Below, piece after piece: positions 1 through 13,260 of a stretch of DNA of 64,000 bases; position 1 is the first letter of the stretch; the number at the start of each line of letters is the position of its first letter. The stretch lies in NCBI GenBank assembly GCA_028023455.1, contig JAQFVV010000027.1, positions 4,523,845 to 4,587,844 on the forward strand. Reading direction: 5' to 3'. The position numbers were made by a program, and so were the translations under genes. The notes under the pieces were generated by a model. It saw only the letters and a program-made list of their open reading frames with translations. It was not told where the DNA came from and made no database searches. Origin of the DNA: Epiperipatus broadwayi. Taxonomy: Eukaryota; Onychophora; Udeonychophora; Euonychophora; Peripatidae.

Positions 1-19
1 TATAATATAAAATTAAGTA

Positions 20-371
<352 letters not shown>

Positions 372-983
372 ATCCTAAGCTTTCATTTGATCTATCTTAA
401 AAAAAAATTATTCAAATATTTTTTGATATAGTATTTTATTATTATATCTTTGGCAAAATAAAAAGATAAATATATTTAAAATTATTGGCAAATAGAATCT
501 AGAATCTATATATTGTGATGGTCAAAATCATGTGTTCAGCCAACAAGATTCAGAGACCCACTGAAGTACATCAAGCCCAGCATGTTCAGGTTATTGTAGT
601 CACAGAATGGTACTAGACTTTAACCTATTTGCCAGTGCTCCAAAATCTCCACTATCTGATCAATGCTTCTGTTGCTACTAATAGTAATCAATTCCCTTTG
701 GTTCCAGTGAACAGGGTAGAACAAGGACTCCAATGATTCAATCTCAGTCTCAGTCATGAATTAGTTACTAAATTAATTTGATCATATACTAACTAGCTCT
801 TGCATAAGAACTTAATACTTTGACAATGCCCATAATACCATTTCAACACACTTCAGGGGTTCTGAGCAGACTCATAGATCACTTAATTAGGTGTGGATAT
901 AGTTGGGTGGATGTGATGAATAATGGAAAGACACTGAGAAATTAATAAACACAAATATACATAATTTATTAATAACAAATTCA
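372..983. other. unassigned AT-rich sequence
   Basis: No open frame or recognisable repeat family is seen. The 530-880 part is somewhat less AT-rich than its surroundings and could be an old repeat, but I could not match it to another copy in the window. Confidence 0.5.
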
Positions 984-1385
984 ATGAGATATAGGTTAAC
1001 AATGATAACAATATTTGGATATCAGTATGACACTATAAGAGCATTACAAATGAACTATATGTTAATAATCATAACAATATTTGGATACCAGTATGATATG
1101 TATATAAACAATGACCATAATACTTGCATATCAGTATGGCACTAAAAGAGCATTACAAATGAACTATATGTTAACAAAGATGATAATATTTTGACATCAG
1201 TAGTATAAGAGCATTACAAATGAACTGTAAGTTAGCATTGACAATAATATCTGGATATCAGTAAGATACATTACAAGTGAACTAAGTGTTATCAATAACA
1301 ATACTTGGATATCAATAACAATATTTGGATATCAATATAACAAGTATAAGAGCCTTACAAATGAACTATATGTTAACAATTTCAT
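984..1385. repeat. imperfect ~70-bp minisatellite
   Basis: Roughly six degenerate units share the blocks GTTAACAATGATAACAATA, TTGGATATCAGTATGA and AGAGCATTACAAATGAACTA. Unit length varies by internal deletions, and one unit near 1300-1335 is a short sub-duplication of the TTGGATATC block. Confidence 0.8.
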
Positions 1386-1924
1386 CAAAAATATGCCACT
1401 ATAAAATGAATATGCCAATTACTAAGGATCGATTAGATACTTGGTTATATAATAGATTAAGTTATCAGCCAGAAATATATATAATACATTGACGTGCATT
1501 TTTACATACATAGAGAAAGTTAAGTATATAATTTATTATTTTTATTTTAAATATTATATGAAACAACTTGATTCAATATCTTTATTATTACATTTATTTC
1601 CAAAACATATAAAACAATTGGCATGCATAAATATCTTTATTATTATATTTATTTTATTAATCCCAGCAGGAGTTATGGAACAAAGCATAATTCTAGTTCC
1701 CTTTATTATTAACCATTACATTATAGACATGGTTTATCCATCCTACACAACATTACTAACAGGCATGATTAATAAACCTAATTACAGAAAACAGTGGTAT
1801 CTGGTGTTGAATTCTGTGTTGGCTACATTATTATTGGCATTGGCTGTATAGGCCAATCTCCATTATCAAATAACAATATATATATATATATATATGTTAA
1901 TTCTAATGTTTTCACGGATAAAAG
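1386..1924. other. unassigned AT-rich sequence
   Basis: An open frame of 120 codons at 1489-1851 is rich in Ile, Leu and Tyr. It has no recognisable domain and is probably chance in AT-rich DNA. It ends just before the palindrome at 1925. Confidence 0.5.
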
Positions 1925-2405
1925 ATGTCATATTATTATTACTATTTGCAGGATATTCTGTGTAGTAAAAAAGCTAAATGCTGATGTTTCAGTACAATAT
2001 CAAGTACCTTCCTCAAAGCGTCCTCTTTCTCAAATCATAAGAATGCATGTGAGATTTAAAATCGTTTTTATCGTTTTCTTTCTCCTCATATTTAAATTCT
2101 ATTGGTTGAGAAGTTTTAAAATTTATTTTCTCTTCCAATAGTTTCTTCCAAGGTGTGAGTTAAAGAAGATTAACAACATTTGGAAGAAACTATTGGAAGA
2201 GAAAATAAATTTTAAAACTTCTCAACCCATTGAATTTAAATATGAGGAGAAAGAAAACGATAAAAACGATTTTAAATCTCACATGCATTCTTATGATTTG
2301 AGAAAGAGGACACTCTGAGGAAGGTACTTGATATTGTACTGAAACATCAGCATTTAGCTTTTTCACTACACGGAATATCCCGCAAATAGTAAAAATAATA
2401 TGACA
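1925..2405. repeat. long palindrome (fold-back), ~226-bp arms
   Basis: The left arm (1925-2150) and right arm (2181-2405) are near-perfect reverse complements around a 30-bp spacer. Few mismatches are visible, so the inversion is young or homogenised. The right arm reads CTGAGGA (2315-2321), a 5-bp hairpin (GGTAC/GTACT) and GAAAC (2341-2345). The left arm carries the complement with one change in the core (TTGAGGA). No transposase or coding content is seen. It could be two terminal segments of a retroelement in inverted orientation, or a MITE. Confidence 0.9.
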
Positions 2406-5400
2406 TATATATATATACTCCTATGAAGAGATGTCCACCCTCAGGATGGTATATGCAGGAAACTGGAAGCTGGAGTTACGAATCCCTATCATCATAGAGT
2501 ACCCATTTATCTGCTCCAAAAATATGGCTCTCTCCAGTACTGGTCAAATATTCATCTGGCAGCTTGCATAAACATTACTCAACATATATTTATTTATCGA
2601 ACGTATGTATGCATTGATTATTCTACTAAGCAACACTGCTATACATGCCAAAAGGTATTAACTCATACTTGGATAGATATTTAAGCTTGTATTTAAAATT
2701 TAATAAATTAAGCAATGATGTGAAAATCAGGATAACCATATTCCATGTGCTATAAAATGCCTATGTGATTAAATATAAAGCTTAATTATAAATTATATTA
2801 AATTTCTAAGGGGGCAACAAGTTACACCTGCCAAGACAGTACTTTCCCCTAGATGTATGTGTTATGAGATATCTATATATAATGGAATGAACACACTTTC
2901 AGAATACATAACATTGCCAATTTACATCTTAAAAATATGGATATTTCTTTAATCCAAGAATAAACACACACATATATAGTATTTCAGTAGATGTAGACTT
3001 ATTTAATTACTACATATATAAGAAGATTTCAAGTTCGATTAAATTATCTGCTTTCCCTGTTATTTTTATTAAACAAACAAATGACAAATTTTAACTGGCA
3101 TGGATTTGGATGAATGATTTCATGACATCAAGCTTGCGCTAGTTATTTAAAGTTCTAAAATAATTATTTCTCCCCATACTAAAGATTGGAGACAAAAGAA
3201 ACACAATTTATGCCTTAATTTATTAAATATTAAAATATCATTCTTCCAATGCTTGTTGAGTTTGGCATATTAATAATATAGATAATATTAACACCAATAA
3301 AATACATATATTAATGGCTAAAGAAAAGTAATGTGACTTCAAAAGAAATCAAAAATTAATGCTATAAAGTTTACAGAATTTTGTACTATTTACAATTAGA
3401 AATTAAATTCTTTTATAGACTGATCTGTTAACAGAGGATTACAACAATTATATATAGATTAATGTTTCTAAATTACATTTCCATTTGGAATGAAGGTTTT
3501 CTTACAGAGTAGTTATGAGTTTGAAGTGTTAAATTTATATATTATATGTATTCTGAATATTTTACCTTTAAAGGTTAAGAGTTCATTACTTGCATTGGCA
3601 GCTGTTTATGGATGATTACTTTGATGAGGCATGATGGTACAATTTTTGAGACTTAGTTCTGGGCAGGCTCTCAGTTTATTGGACATTAGGAAAGGATTGG
3701 ATTTGAAGATGGTACTGTCTCCCATTCTTGTGCAGCAGCATCATGGAATTGATAGGTTCTCTCCATACCGAAGATGCACTCTCTTCCCCCAGAGATCATC
3801 GAACAAGGACTACTAACTCTGCTACTACTCATGAGCCATTGTAATACTGAAACTAGCATGAAGTCTGTTACGCTCAGCAGTTCAGAAAATATATATAAAA
3901 TATTACCCAATATATATATGCCTATCAAAACCAAATTTTTTCAGCAAAACACCAAATATTACATTAATTTACAAGCTTTTACAAACTTTTAATTTCCCAG
4001 ATTGTTTCTTTTTCTGTTTAGAAATTATCTTTGTCAGAAAACTTAGGTTGACTAATTCTTAGTTCACACTTCTTTAACAAACCCTATTACCACGATCATG
4101 TCAGAGGACTTACATGCTCCTAAAGACAAGAAGTTGTTTGCATCTCTATGAAAATGGATTTTACAAAGTTCTACCAAAGACTTACAGAATTCTGACTTTT
4201 GCTAAATTTTTAGCAACACTGTGAGTAAATGTTTTAATTATCAACTGACTCACTTTATTTTTCTATTTTTTGGAAAAACATATAAAAATGTATTTTCTTT
4301 TCCAAATATACAAATGAATATATATTTTAATATTAACAATATATATGTGTACTATAATTTAACCATACGCACATCTGCAAATACATATTGTTTTTTTATA
4401 ATGAGAGTGAAAAAATACCTATTAGATCTATCACCCTAGGTTGATTTTATTGCATTGAAATAAATATCATGAAGCTTTGTGGGTACATACACACAGATGG
4501 CTTCAATATCAATATTCAAATTCATACACACCTGTGAGACAATAATTTATAATAATCATAAAACAATAGAAGATACTACTTTGATTGGGATTCCAATTAC
4601 CCATGTGTTGTTATCTCTTAACATGTTGGTATGATATTTTACTTATGAATTTAGCAGAAACTTTTAATGATTATTTTAAATTAATCCTCTTGCATTCTAA
4701 CATTTTCCTATTCTTCCATCTGGTGAGAGTTTTCAGAAATGCTCAACTGTTCTGTTTTATAAAATATTCATTTTATACTAAAACTCAGTAAGGTGGATTT
4801 GATTTTTTTAAATTTAATTTTATAAATGAATAATATTTTAAAAAATCACATTTGATCATTTTAAATATTTAAAAACTGGTCTGTAAATATAACAGATAAA
4901 TTTATCCATGTTACATTATAATTTGCATATGAAGTTAACACAGGCTGAAATAGTCATGCTTTTGGATGGAATTTTTCCCAGGGCTACTCTTTTTTATATT
5001 TTTTTAGTAAATAGGTCTTTTATTGATTGTAGATATATTATCATTCCATGGTATCTTATTTATGATTATTAGAAAATTTCTTCCCAGTATCATTTTCTTT
5101 TATTTAACACCTTCATCAGTTTGATATTCATACCCAATATATTCCTTACATTTAAATTCCATTTTCCAACATTATATTCTGATGCATTCATTCAATAAAT
5201 ATGGTTTTCATTATATTTATTTTCAATCTCCTTTTCAATGTTTCATTGTTAATGTTTGAGCCACATAGTTTAAATCATCATGATTCTGAACCAAAAGTAT
5301 TTGTCCATCAGCATATCACAATGTATAATTTTTTTTATTATTATACAGATGAATTCCCATTTTGCTACATTACCTTATCCATATTTTTAAAAGTTTGTTC

Positions 5401-6778
5401 TTGATATAGTTTTAATAATGTAGATGATGTAGTATCTCTATTTGAATCTTTCAGTTATCTTTATTATATTCAAAATCATATTTCCTATTTTTATTTGTGC
5501 ATATATGCTATTATATAATGTATTAATTGCTTTAATAGAAATTACATTTATATTAGTTAATTGTTATTTTTATAGTAATTTTAAATCAACTGATTTGATA
5601 TTAAATCATTAAAAAGCAGTGAACGACCAACTATAAATTAACCTACTTCAGTATGGTTAATCTTTAGAATAGGTATACTCATATAAACCTAGATAAATAA
5701 ATGAAACAACTAAATGCATAATTAAATAAATTAACACAAACAAATTTGGACAAATAAAAACTTTAATCATAATACTTAAAGCATTCATTATTCATTCACC
5801 ATATAATATAGAAACTAATCGATCATACTATGGCATGCATCCCTTTGAGGACATCTTTATCAACTGTCAAAAGCATAAACTAATCATCCATATAAACATA
5901 AAGCTTTCTTATTTTAGTAGCATTAAATTGATTAACTTGATATTAACTATTTTACTACTAGCTCATTTTTTAATTAATCTGCATAATAATAAACCTCTTT
6001 ATACATTGTGACATGATGATGATCAATTTGGTTCAGAATCATGATAATTTAAGCTATATGGCTCAAACATTAATAGTGGAACATTGACAAGGGATCTGAA
6101 AACAAATGTGATGAAAATCATATGCATTGAAGAAATGCATCAGAATATAATATTGAAAGATGGAGTTGAAAATTTAAGGAATATAATATATAGGTATGAA
6201 CATCAAACAGATGAAGCTGCTAAACAGTAAGAAATGAACTGAAAAGCAAATTTATAATAATAATAAATAGAGATATTGTGGAATCAGAATATATATACAA
6301 TCAATAAAGGGCATTGAATATAAGACACTATAGTAAAAAGTATCATATGTATAAAAATGAGGTTTGGAATTTGATGGAAATAATTTAAAGAGAATTGACG
6401 ATTATAAAAATGGATTATTGGAAATGAAGTGAGTAAAATCAAGTAAACATTGGAGAAACAGTAAAAGAATTCAACAAATAATGAATATTAAAATGATATA
6501 ATGATTGATATCAAAACAAGACAATTGAAATAATATGACATGCATAGATCCTGTCTCAAGAAAGATTACCATCTAATATTAATTTGGAAACTTTCAGGAA
6601 TGATAAGAGAGTATACAAAAAAAATTGAACAAATGAAGTAGATGGAGCTATTAGAAAGAGAAATTTGTGAGAAGGCTTGTGAATCAACAAATAGGTATTG
6701 ATATTGGGATAGAATGTTCATTCATCAGTGATGAAAATAATAGTGTTTACCATATCATAGATGATTGATAGCACTGAC
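2406..6778. other. unassigned AT-rich stretch
   Basis: More than 4 kb in which I see no credible gene or well-preserved repeat. A less AT-rich island at about 3600-3880 has short open frames on both strands with no recognisable domain. Only short runs (TA repeats near 2403 and 3900, poly-A tracts) stand out. Confidence 0.5.
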
Positions 6779-6850
6779 TTGCATGGTTATCACAGTGGTA
6801 TAGTGTCTGATTTTGGAATGTGGGGTCTTAGGATTGACTCTGCTAGCATT
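6779..6850 (+). repeat. possible tRNA-derived SINE head
   Basis: The segment reads GGTTATCACAGTGGTATAGT (A-box-like) followed about 30 bases later by AGGATTGACTCTGC (B-box-like). The spacing and the purine/pyrimidine pattern suit an internal Pol III promoter. Only one copy of this head is seen here and no target-site duplication was found, so the call is tentative. Confidence 0.4.
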
Positions 6851-8698
6851 TCCAATACTCACAAGTAATAAGTCATTCGAATATATATTTTGGTAACTCT
6901 TTGGGTAGCTAAGAAAAAATTTTTCCAAAATGATTGCATCCTGTGGAACAAGATGGTGTTAAAACAATGAATGTTTGATGATACTATAATTGGAGTTTAT
7001 ATTTTTCCTAATATGAGTACATATATTTCTGTGTGCTCAATTTATTTAAATATACATGTTTATAAGCAGGCTCATGCATATATTATATAATAGAAAAATA
7101 CCTCAAAAATTATCATCTCAAGAGAATCCAGGATGTGACTATAGTTAGTGAAGCTAAATGACATATGAATATCAGACAAATATTAAAATATTTAGTTTAA
7201 TATTTAACTTATTGGCAGCGAATTTGTTGGATCATCAGTGGAGGAAGGGAGTAGTTACAAAAGCTTTGAATAGCTGTTGGGAGGTCCCAGAGTGCTTTGA
7301 TTTAGATATTATATCATTTTATTTGTGTTTATAAACTTCTATGAAATATATATTATTTTTTATTGTTAATTTTTAAAAAACAAAACTATTTAAGACTTTA
7401 TTAAAATATTCAAACGTGATGCTTGGGGTTTAACAGGTAGAATTCTACCACCGTTTCCTGAATATCATTTTACAGCTAATAAGTAAACAATAGACTTAGC
7501 ACAATGAATTTTGACAAAATTGTTTTTTAGAAATGTTTAAATCAATCTTTTTTCATTTGTTAAAAACAATCATTTGATTTTATTACATAATTTATTACGA
7601 TTTATTATAATTTCATTATTACAACCTAACCCAATTCCTTTTCCACACGCACGTTTGTTTGTTTTTTTAACTAATGAGTCACATTACTAAAAGAAGTCTT
7701 ATGTCATTATTTAAAATACGTAATAGAACTTCTAAACTCGACTTTCTTAAAACATATAATAAAGACGTATATAAACATAATTAGCAACAAGACGTATATA
7801 ACACACAAATGAACGACAAAATGTATTTCTTGTGGAACCAAACTTTATCACTTGGCTCAGATCTTTATCCACACATATTCATCATCATAGTTTGGTGTTT
7901 GCCCACAGAAAGTTACTGCAATTCAATTTACAAGAGTGACATTACTTGGATGCAGTCATTTTGACAACATTGTCTAGGATACATGTTAAATAAATAATAT
8001 TCATATAAGGATTTACTAATTGGCATTATAAGGAATAAAAAGAAACCACGAATAATAAATAATTAATATGAAATGATGGTTAATATAAATAATGATATGA
8101 AATGTAAATATTCAATATAGAGTTCAAATAAAATGGTTAAATTCAAAATATCCAATAATATTATCAAATTATCTGTGATGATGATCATATGCAGGCATAT
8201 AACTTAGCACTAAATGTTAAGTTTAATTATTCCAAAAGTATTTTAATTTATTTTTCTAGATTCAACATAATAGAAAATCTGTAGGTCACAAACTAAACTG
8301 ATCATCATCATTTATAAATTATTACTATCATTTCTGCATGCCCCCAGTGGATTGTGTAATTTTTCAGAGTTTGTGGATATTGATAGCATTTGTTTGGAAT
8401 GCGTTTGAAAAGCAACGCAAAGTAAATTGGTTAATAATAAAAAAAATAAGATAATTTATTTACAATAGATAAATAAAATAATAATTAGTTGCTTATACAT
8501 TCTCAACTGATGCCAAATAAATATAATACATAAAATATTGAATTAAGGGGGAAAATATTGTAAGAATAAGTAAAACATAGACTTTTCAATTAAACAAGTA
8601 ATATGTCCAAAGGTGCTAAAACACAGGCAATGATGAATCTAAGTACAAATTGTAATATTAATTGGTTGAGTGCTTTGAGAAGTTTTGTCTTTTCATAA
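6851..8698. other. unassigned AT-rich stretch
   Basis: No open frame of note and no repeat that I could match to other parts of the window. A short less AT-rich patch lies at about 7215-7310. Confidence 0.5.
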
Positions 8699-8965
8699 TC
8701 ATAGCAAGTGGATTGTGTATGATAGAAAATGTGTGTGACAAATATTTAAATTTATGCAAAGTCGATTAGAAAGATCAATTTTTGGAGAGAGAGAGAAGCA
8801 TGCTTCTTTCTGGTTTATGGCATAGGTGTTGTTAGCTATAATCCATGCTTCTTTGATTTTGTGTTTAAAATCATGACATTCTATGCATGTGATAAAAGCA
8901 GAAGATGGTTCAAATATATGGCTGGTGGACCTTTGGTGTTCTAAAAAGATGGGATTATATTCAGA
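8699..8965 (-). pseudogene. Penelope-like element, GIY-YIG endonuclease C-terminal fragment
   Basis: Read on the minus strand, this 89-codon frame is open from the stop at 8966-8968 and ends at the stop at 8699-8701. It contains FLEHQRSTSHIFEPSSA, then CHDFKHKIKEAWIIANN and INQKEACFSLSP. This lines up with the C-terminal part of the GIY-YIG domain of the Penelope-like element at 15009-15416, which has FLEHEKQAGHVFEPGNP, CKRKVKEAYFI and INRHNTCFSISKKW. The N-terminal half of the domain (the GIY and YIG motifs) and the whole reverse transcriptase are missing. It is a dead fragment whose reading frame happens to have survived. The family assignment rests on similarity to the better copy in this window and on knowledge that Penelope-like elements pair RT with GIY-YIG. 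Confidence 0.75.
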
Positions 8966-9109
8966 TTATTCAAAGCTCTTTTGTATAAGTAACAGGGCTG
9001 GGAGCCATGAATGGAGAGAGATTAAAACATAAGACTTTTTAATAACAATATTGATAAGATTTTACCAACTATCTTAAATTTGTAAAGTTTTGAGCCATGA
9101 TTTTTTTTA

Positions 9110-9490
9110 CATATGATACATTTACCATATATAAGATATATGAGCACAGACTTTCAAATGACCCACCACTCTCTCTCATAACACTGATATACTTGAACAC
9201 ATATATGTTGAAAAGATAAATAATCACAGAGTTGGAGGGTGGAGTAGAATGAAACCTGTCCATTAAAGTATGAGGATTGGCTATCTTAATATATATCTGA
9301 GCATTTATAGCATATATGTGTAGAGATGGTAATCTGGACCAACTGATGATTGCTGGTTTAGCATGAAATACGTATATTGGTGATTATTTATCTTTTCAAC
9401 ATATATGTGTTCAAGTGTATCAGTGTTATGAGAGAGAGAGTGGTGGGTCATTTGAAAGTCTGTGCTCATATATCCTATATATTACATATA
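9110..9490. repeat. family C SINE-like element in fold-back form
   Basis: Arms at 9129-9227 and 9380-9478 are almost perfect reverse complements of about 99 bp. The centre (about 9235-9375) contains the block TCTGGACCAACTGATGATTG and TGGTTTAGCATGAAATA, also found at 19985-20300 and, inverted, at 39340, 55775 and 61150. Two inverted copies of the same SINE-like tail around one core would explain the structure. Confidence 0.8.
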
Positions 9491-10496
9491 TAGACACAGG
9501 TATATAATAAGCATGTGTTTCAGTTATTACATATATAAGAATAAATCTTCAGTAATCCAATTCTGATGGTGTTTATCTTCTTTAGGTATTGGTGACAATG
9601 GATACTTTATACAGTAGGTCTTGGCAGGTTTTACAGTAGAATCTACTTCTTACCCCATGTCATGGTTTGCTTCATTAAAGCAGATAATTCCATATTCTCT
9701 GCAACATTAATCTCTTAATCTAATTGGATAATTCTGGATATTCCAATCAGTGTCATTTTTGATTTTCTAGACAGAGTAAATAGTCTTCCACTAGTTAAGA
9801 TCATCACACTTTCTGGGGTGAATGGAGTATTAAAAAACACTTTGCAACAATATCCAAACCATTAGGTGGAAAATTGTTTTACCAGCTGTTTCTTCTATCT
9901 TTACGGAGTCACTCTGCATTACTTCTAGAATAATACTTAGACTAGACAAGAATGCTATTTTTCTTGTCAAACCTATTTGTACCTTCCATGTTTTTATTTG
10001 TAACACTCACAATATAATATCCCTATTAGGATATAATTACAAAAATAAATATTTCACATGTGAAACAAATAATTATTACTCAAACTTACACTAGATGGCA
10101 GTAGAATGGAGAATCACTTTTGTCTTCTTACCTTACTTTGCTGAGAATCAATTCAGGGATATTCAGTTTTGAAGCCTCCATATGGCCAAAGGTCTAAGCC
10201 AAACATGGAAAAAGTATAGCACTGAGATCAATATATAGTTAAGAAATTTTCATTTAACATATATGAAAAAACTTTTCCAGCTTCAAACTGAAATTATAAG
10301 TGTGATAAGTTATTGGTCTAAAATTATTGGTCTAATCAAACAAAACTACTTCATTTCATCTGTATATTTATTCAAATAAACGAATATTAATTAATTTTCA
10401 ATAGGATGTCAACCAAAAAAAAATTCTTGATCTGATCAAAATGGTATCCTCCAACAACAATTATTATGAATAAAAGACCAAAGATGAGTTTGGAGC

Positions 10497-10498
<2 letters not shown>
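9491..10498. other. unassigned sequence
   Basis: About 1 kb with no convincing gene. Slightly lower AT content from 9560 to 9960, but no domain-bearing frame and no repeated copy seen in the window. Confidence 0.5.
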
Positions 10499-10541
<43 letters not shown>

Positions 10542-10586
10542 ATCTTTCAATATATATATATATATATATATATATTGAAAGATCAA
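10499..10586. repeat. (TA)n microsatellite with inverted flanks
   Basis: Two TA tracts are separated by TTTGATCTTTCAA, and the second is followed by TTGAAAGATCAAA. The unit GATCTTTCAA/TTGAAAGATC is inverted around the inner TA tract, so the whole can form a long cruciform. Confidence 0.9.
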
Positions 10587-10879
10587 AGAAAAAATCTATT
10601 TACATTTTTTATTTTGACATTTACATAAATAAAATCCAGAAGAATTTCAGTTCATTTATAAACTTGAAAAGACAAATAAGAGAACCTATTAAACTTTTTT
10701 ATCCCATAATGCAACCTTTAAACAGATGGCTAAGATATCTCCCAAAGAGCTTGTTGAAAGTAATGTGGGTAAGCAGTGATCCATCTATATATTAAATATG
10801 GATTTTAAAAAGTCTTTTAAGACTTTGAATGAGGCAAGGCAGAGGATTAAAAATAAATTATGGTGATGTGTAGAGCAAA

Positions 10880-12065
10880 AATATATGTGGAAATAAAACT
10901 TTTTGAGGTAGTGCCATGTATTAATTTTCAGCGTAGAGAAATTATTCCATCCAGCTCAGAAAGAATCATGTTTAGAGTTTTTAAATTCTTCAACAGCTCT
11001 TCATCCATGCAAAGAAAAAAATCTTTCACTGGATTAGATTGTCAATGTTCCCATGATACCACATTCATTTTTGTCAAGACTAAGGTGATAATGAAGAAGT
11101 GTTGTGTTTCAAGTAATAATAAGATTGCACATGAATTAACAACTATTCATATTATAGTCATCCAATTAGAATACAAGATCAATTAACAAAAAGTTCTGTA
11201 TTTCCTTTTGTTTTACAGACAGCTGATTTATTAAAAATGATTTTATAAATTTATTTAACACACATTGATTACTAAGTAATATTTACCAAGGCAATAAACC
11301 TAATGCATGTGCGCTTGAAAATTCAAAGTATTTAATAGCTTCATGCTCTCAGATCTAACCGCTTCAGCTTCACCTATTTATATAGAAAGTATATTCAAGT
11401 AAATAAGGCTTCCACTCTTTTCTTCCAATGTGTAAGCTTGTGGTTAAGACTTGTAGAGGTCCCTACCTTCTCATTTTTAAGCTCACATGCTTTAGATTTA
11501 TTGCCTTGGTAAATATTAAAAATGATTTTATAAAAAGAAGAAAGGCAACAAAATGGGTCTCACATAAGGGAGGGATATGCTGAATTTCACATCTGTTTAA
11601 ACCGTTTGGTCTTTTTAAACTTTCAATAGACTTTCTAAAGAGACAAACAGTTTAAACAAATGTAGGAAAATACAAAATATTTCAATCTTATGAAAGACCT
11701 TTCTCCTTTTAAAATCGTTTTAATAAATCAGCTGACTGTAAAACAAAATAAAATACAGAAGCTTTTGTTAATTCATCTCTTATTTTGATTGAATTACTAT
11801 CAAATATACATATGAATGAACGGTTTTTAATTCATGCACAATCTTGTCATTACTTGAGACACAGCAGTTCTTCATTACAATTTTAGTCTTGACCAAGATA
11901 CGATTTTGTCCAAACATTGGCAATCTAGTTCAGAAAAGTATTTATCTGCTTTGGTGGATAAAGATCTTGTTGAATAATTTAAAAACTTGAAACAGTTAAT
12001 AGATGGAATAATTTTTCTATGCTGAAAACCAATATATGATATGATTTAAAAAAGATTTATTTTCA
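10880..12065. repeat. large inverted repeat with ~370-bp arms and nested inner inverted pair
   Basis: The left arm (about 10920-11260) and right arm (about 11700-12045) are diverged reverse complements. Matching blocks include CAAGACTAA and CAGCTGATTTATTAAAA with their complements. An inner inverted pair (ATATTTACCAAGGCAATAAA at about 11280 and its complement at about 11500-11520) sits in the loop. That inner repeat recurs at 59800-59890 and at the window end. An open frame at 10860-11186 lies in the left arm. It ends with a cysteine pair and has no domain I recognise, so it may be a decayed element protein. Confidence 0.8.
11277..11520. repeat. inverted pair of a short SINE-like repeat
   Basis: One copy begins TTTACCAAGGCAATAAACC (+). 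The other reads AAGCTTGTGGTTAAGAC then TGCCTTGGTAAATATT, which is the opposite orientation. The same repeat (AAGCTTGTGGTTAAGACCTG ... GCCTTAGTAAATATTA) is at 59800-59895, and a partial copy is at 63958-64000. Its origin is unknown; there is no clear A or B box. Confidence 0.65.
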
Positions 12066-12569
12066 TTTTATAATCGTGAAAATCTTTGTTGTAATATATA
12101 TGTAAATACTGTATTTTGTTAATAAAGGTATTATTTAAAATAAAATAAAAACCCACTTGAGCAAATTGCTAATATTTATTACTGATATGTTTTTGTCATT
12201 ACAGCTATGTGATATGCAAGTGTAAGTGAATATATGTTGCTCACCAAGCTAAATCAAGTAATATAAACAACTCTATTGGCTTCTTACCTCTGGGTTAAGG
12301 TCAGAATCTTTTTTCTCAGATGCTTGAAAAATCTCATCAATTTGTTATTCTTAAAGACAGAATAAATACCTAAATATTACCATAACAAAAAAGAAACAAC
12401 TGTAGGCTTCACATCTCAAAGTTGAAAATTAACTAGCACAGTCAGCCTGGTGACCAAAAGCAGAGAGTGCTAAGAATAACAAGGGTATGGATTAATGCTG
12501 CATTTTGATAATGACCTTCTATTTAACAAACTACAATTGTAGATGATTTTCAAGCAAGTAATATTGCAT
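12066..12569. other. unassigned AT-rich sequence
   Basis: About 500 bases with nothing recognisable on either strand. Confidence 0.5.
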
Positions 12570-13055
12570 AAAAACTGTTCACTATTAAGTGAAACAGTAC
12601 CAAACTTTTCATACAGTAGTGTCACCTAGTGTAGGCCATAGTAATCAATGGATCCAAGAAGGTTTGTGGTAGGAATCTCTATCTAGTGCCTACTCATCCA
12701 TAATCCCCAAATTAGTTTCTAGTTTGTGATTTTCATCAATGAGAGCCTTGGATATGAGAGCACTGTACCTAGCTAGACCTTAGGATCTAATGCAACCCTC
12801 CAGAAGGTATTTTTTATCTTTTTAGTTAACTATACAGCTGTGAGTCCAAAATGAAATCACAATATTGTTTTCAATCCCAGATCATCCACTTATATAGTCA
12901 TACAGATCTGAACCCAGTTCAGTAACTATACATTTTGGTATCTTTGGTTATTTAACAACCATAGCCACTATCATTGTATAAGCAGAATTGGTATTAAGTA
13001 AACTGTTTTAACAGCTTATATAAGCATAAGAAATGATACTCATATAATATTAAAT
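12570..13055 (+). mobile_element. family A fold-back/MITE copy
   Basis: Family A copies share the blocks CCATACAGTAGTGCCACC, AGTAATCAATGGATGCAAGA, CCTATCTAGTGCCTACTC and AGACTAGTTTCTAGC. This copy carries one forward unit and finishes with the inverted end (AACAGCTTATATAAGCATAA, the complement of the usual left end). There is no coding capacity. The family is non-autonomous and present in a dozen or so copies in the window, with both solo-unit and head-to-head forms. Confidence 0.8.
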
Positions 13056-13260
13056 AGGACATTGTGGAGGAGGGGAAGATGAGGAGATAATTTGAAAAGT
13101 GAACATATGCATTTTCTTTAAAAGCACAAATATTAGAAGCACAAATGGAAAGGGATTTGGCATGGAAAATAACGATATCTTAGATAGAGTGACTAGTTAT
13201 TTCAATTAATGTAAAGTACTACTGATATATATTCAGAATCAATAGATTCTCATTTTGATC

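Noticed and set aside
1794-2141. 115-codon frame as a membrane protein
   Set aside because: Its second half lies in the left arm of a palindrome and its hydrophobicity reflects T-rich codons.
3631-3934. Overlapping plus- and minus-strand frames as a small gene
   Set aside because: Neither frame has a domain, and both reflect a slightly less AT-rich patch. Recorded only as unassigned.
5860-6780. Decayed coding region of a retroelement or hAT transposase
   Set aside because: Translated pieces in all frames gave no ordered motifs; only Lys/Asn-rich chance peptides were found.
10466-10795. 109-codon frame with Ile-Tyr repeats
   Set aside because: It arises from the (TA)n tract, and the C-terminal part shows no domain.
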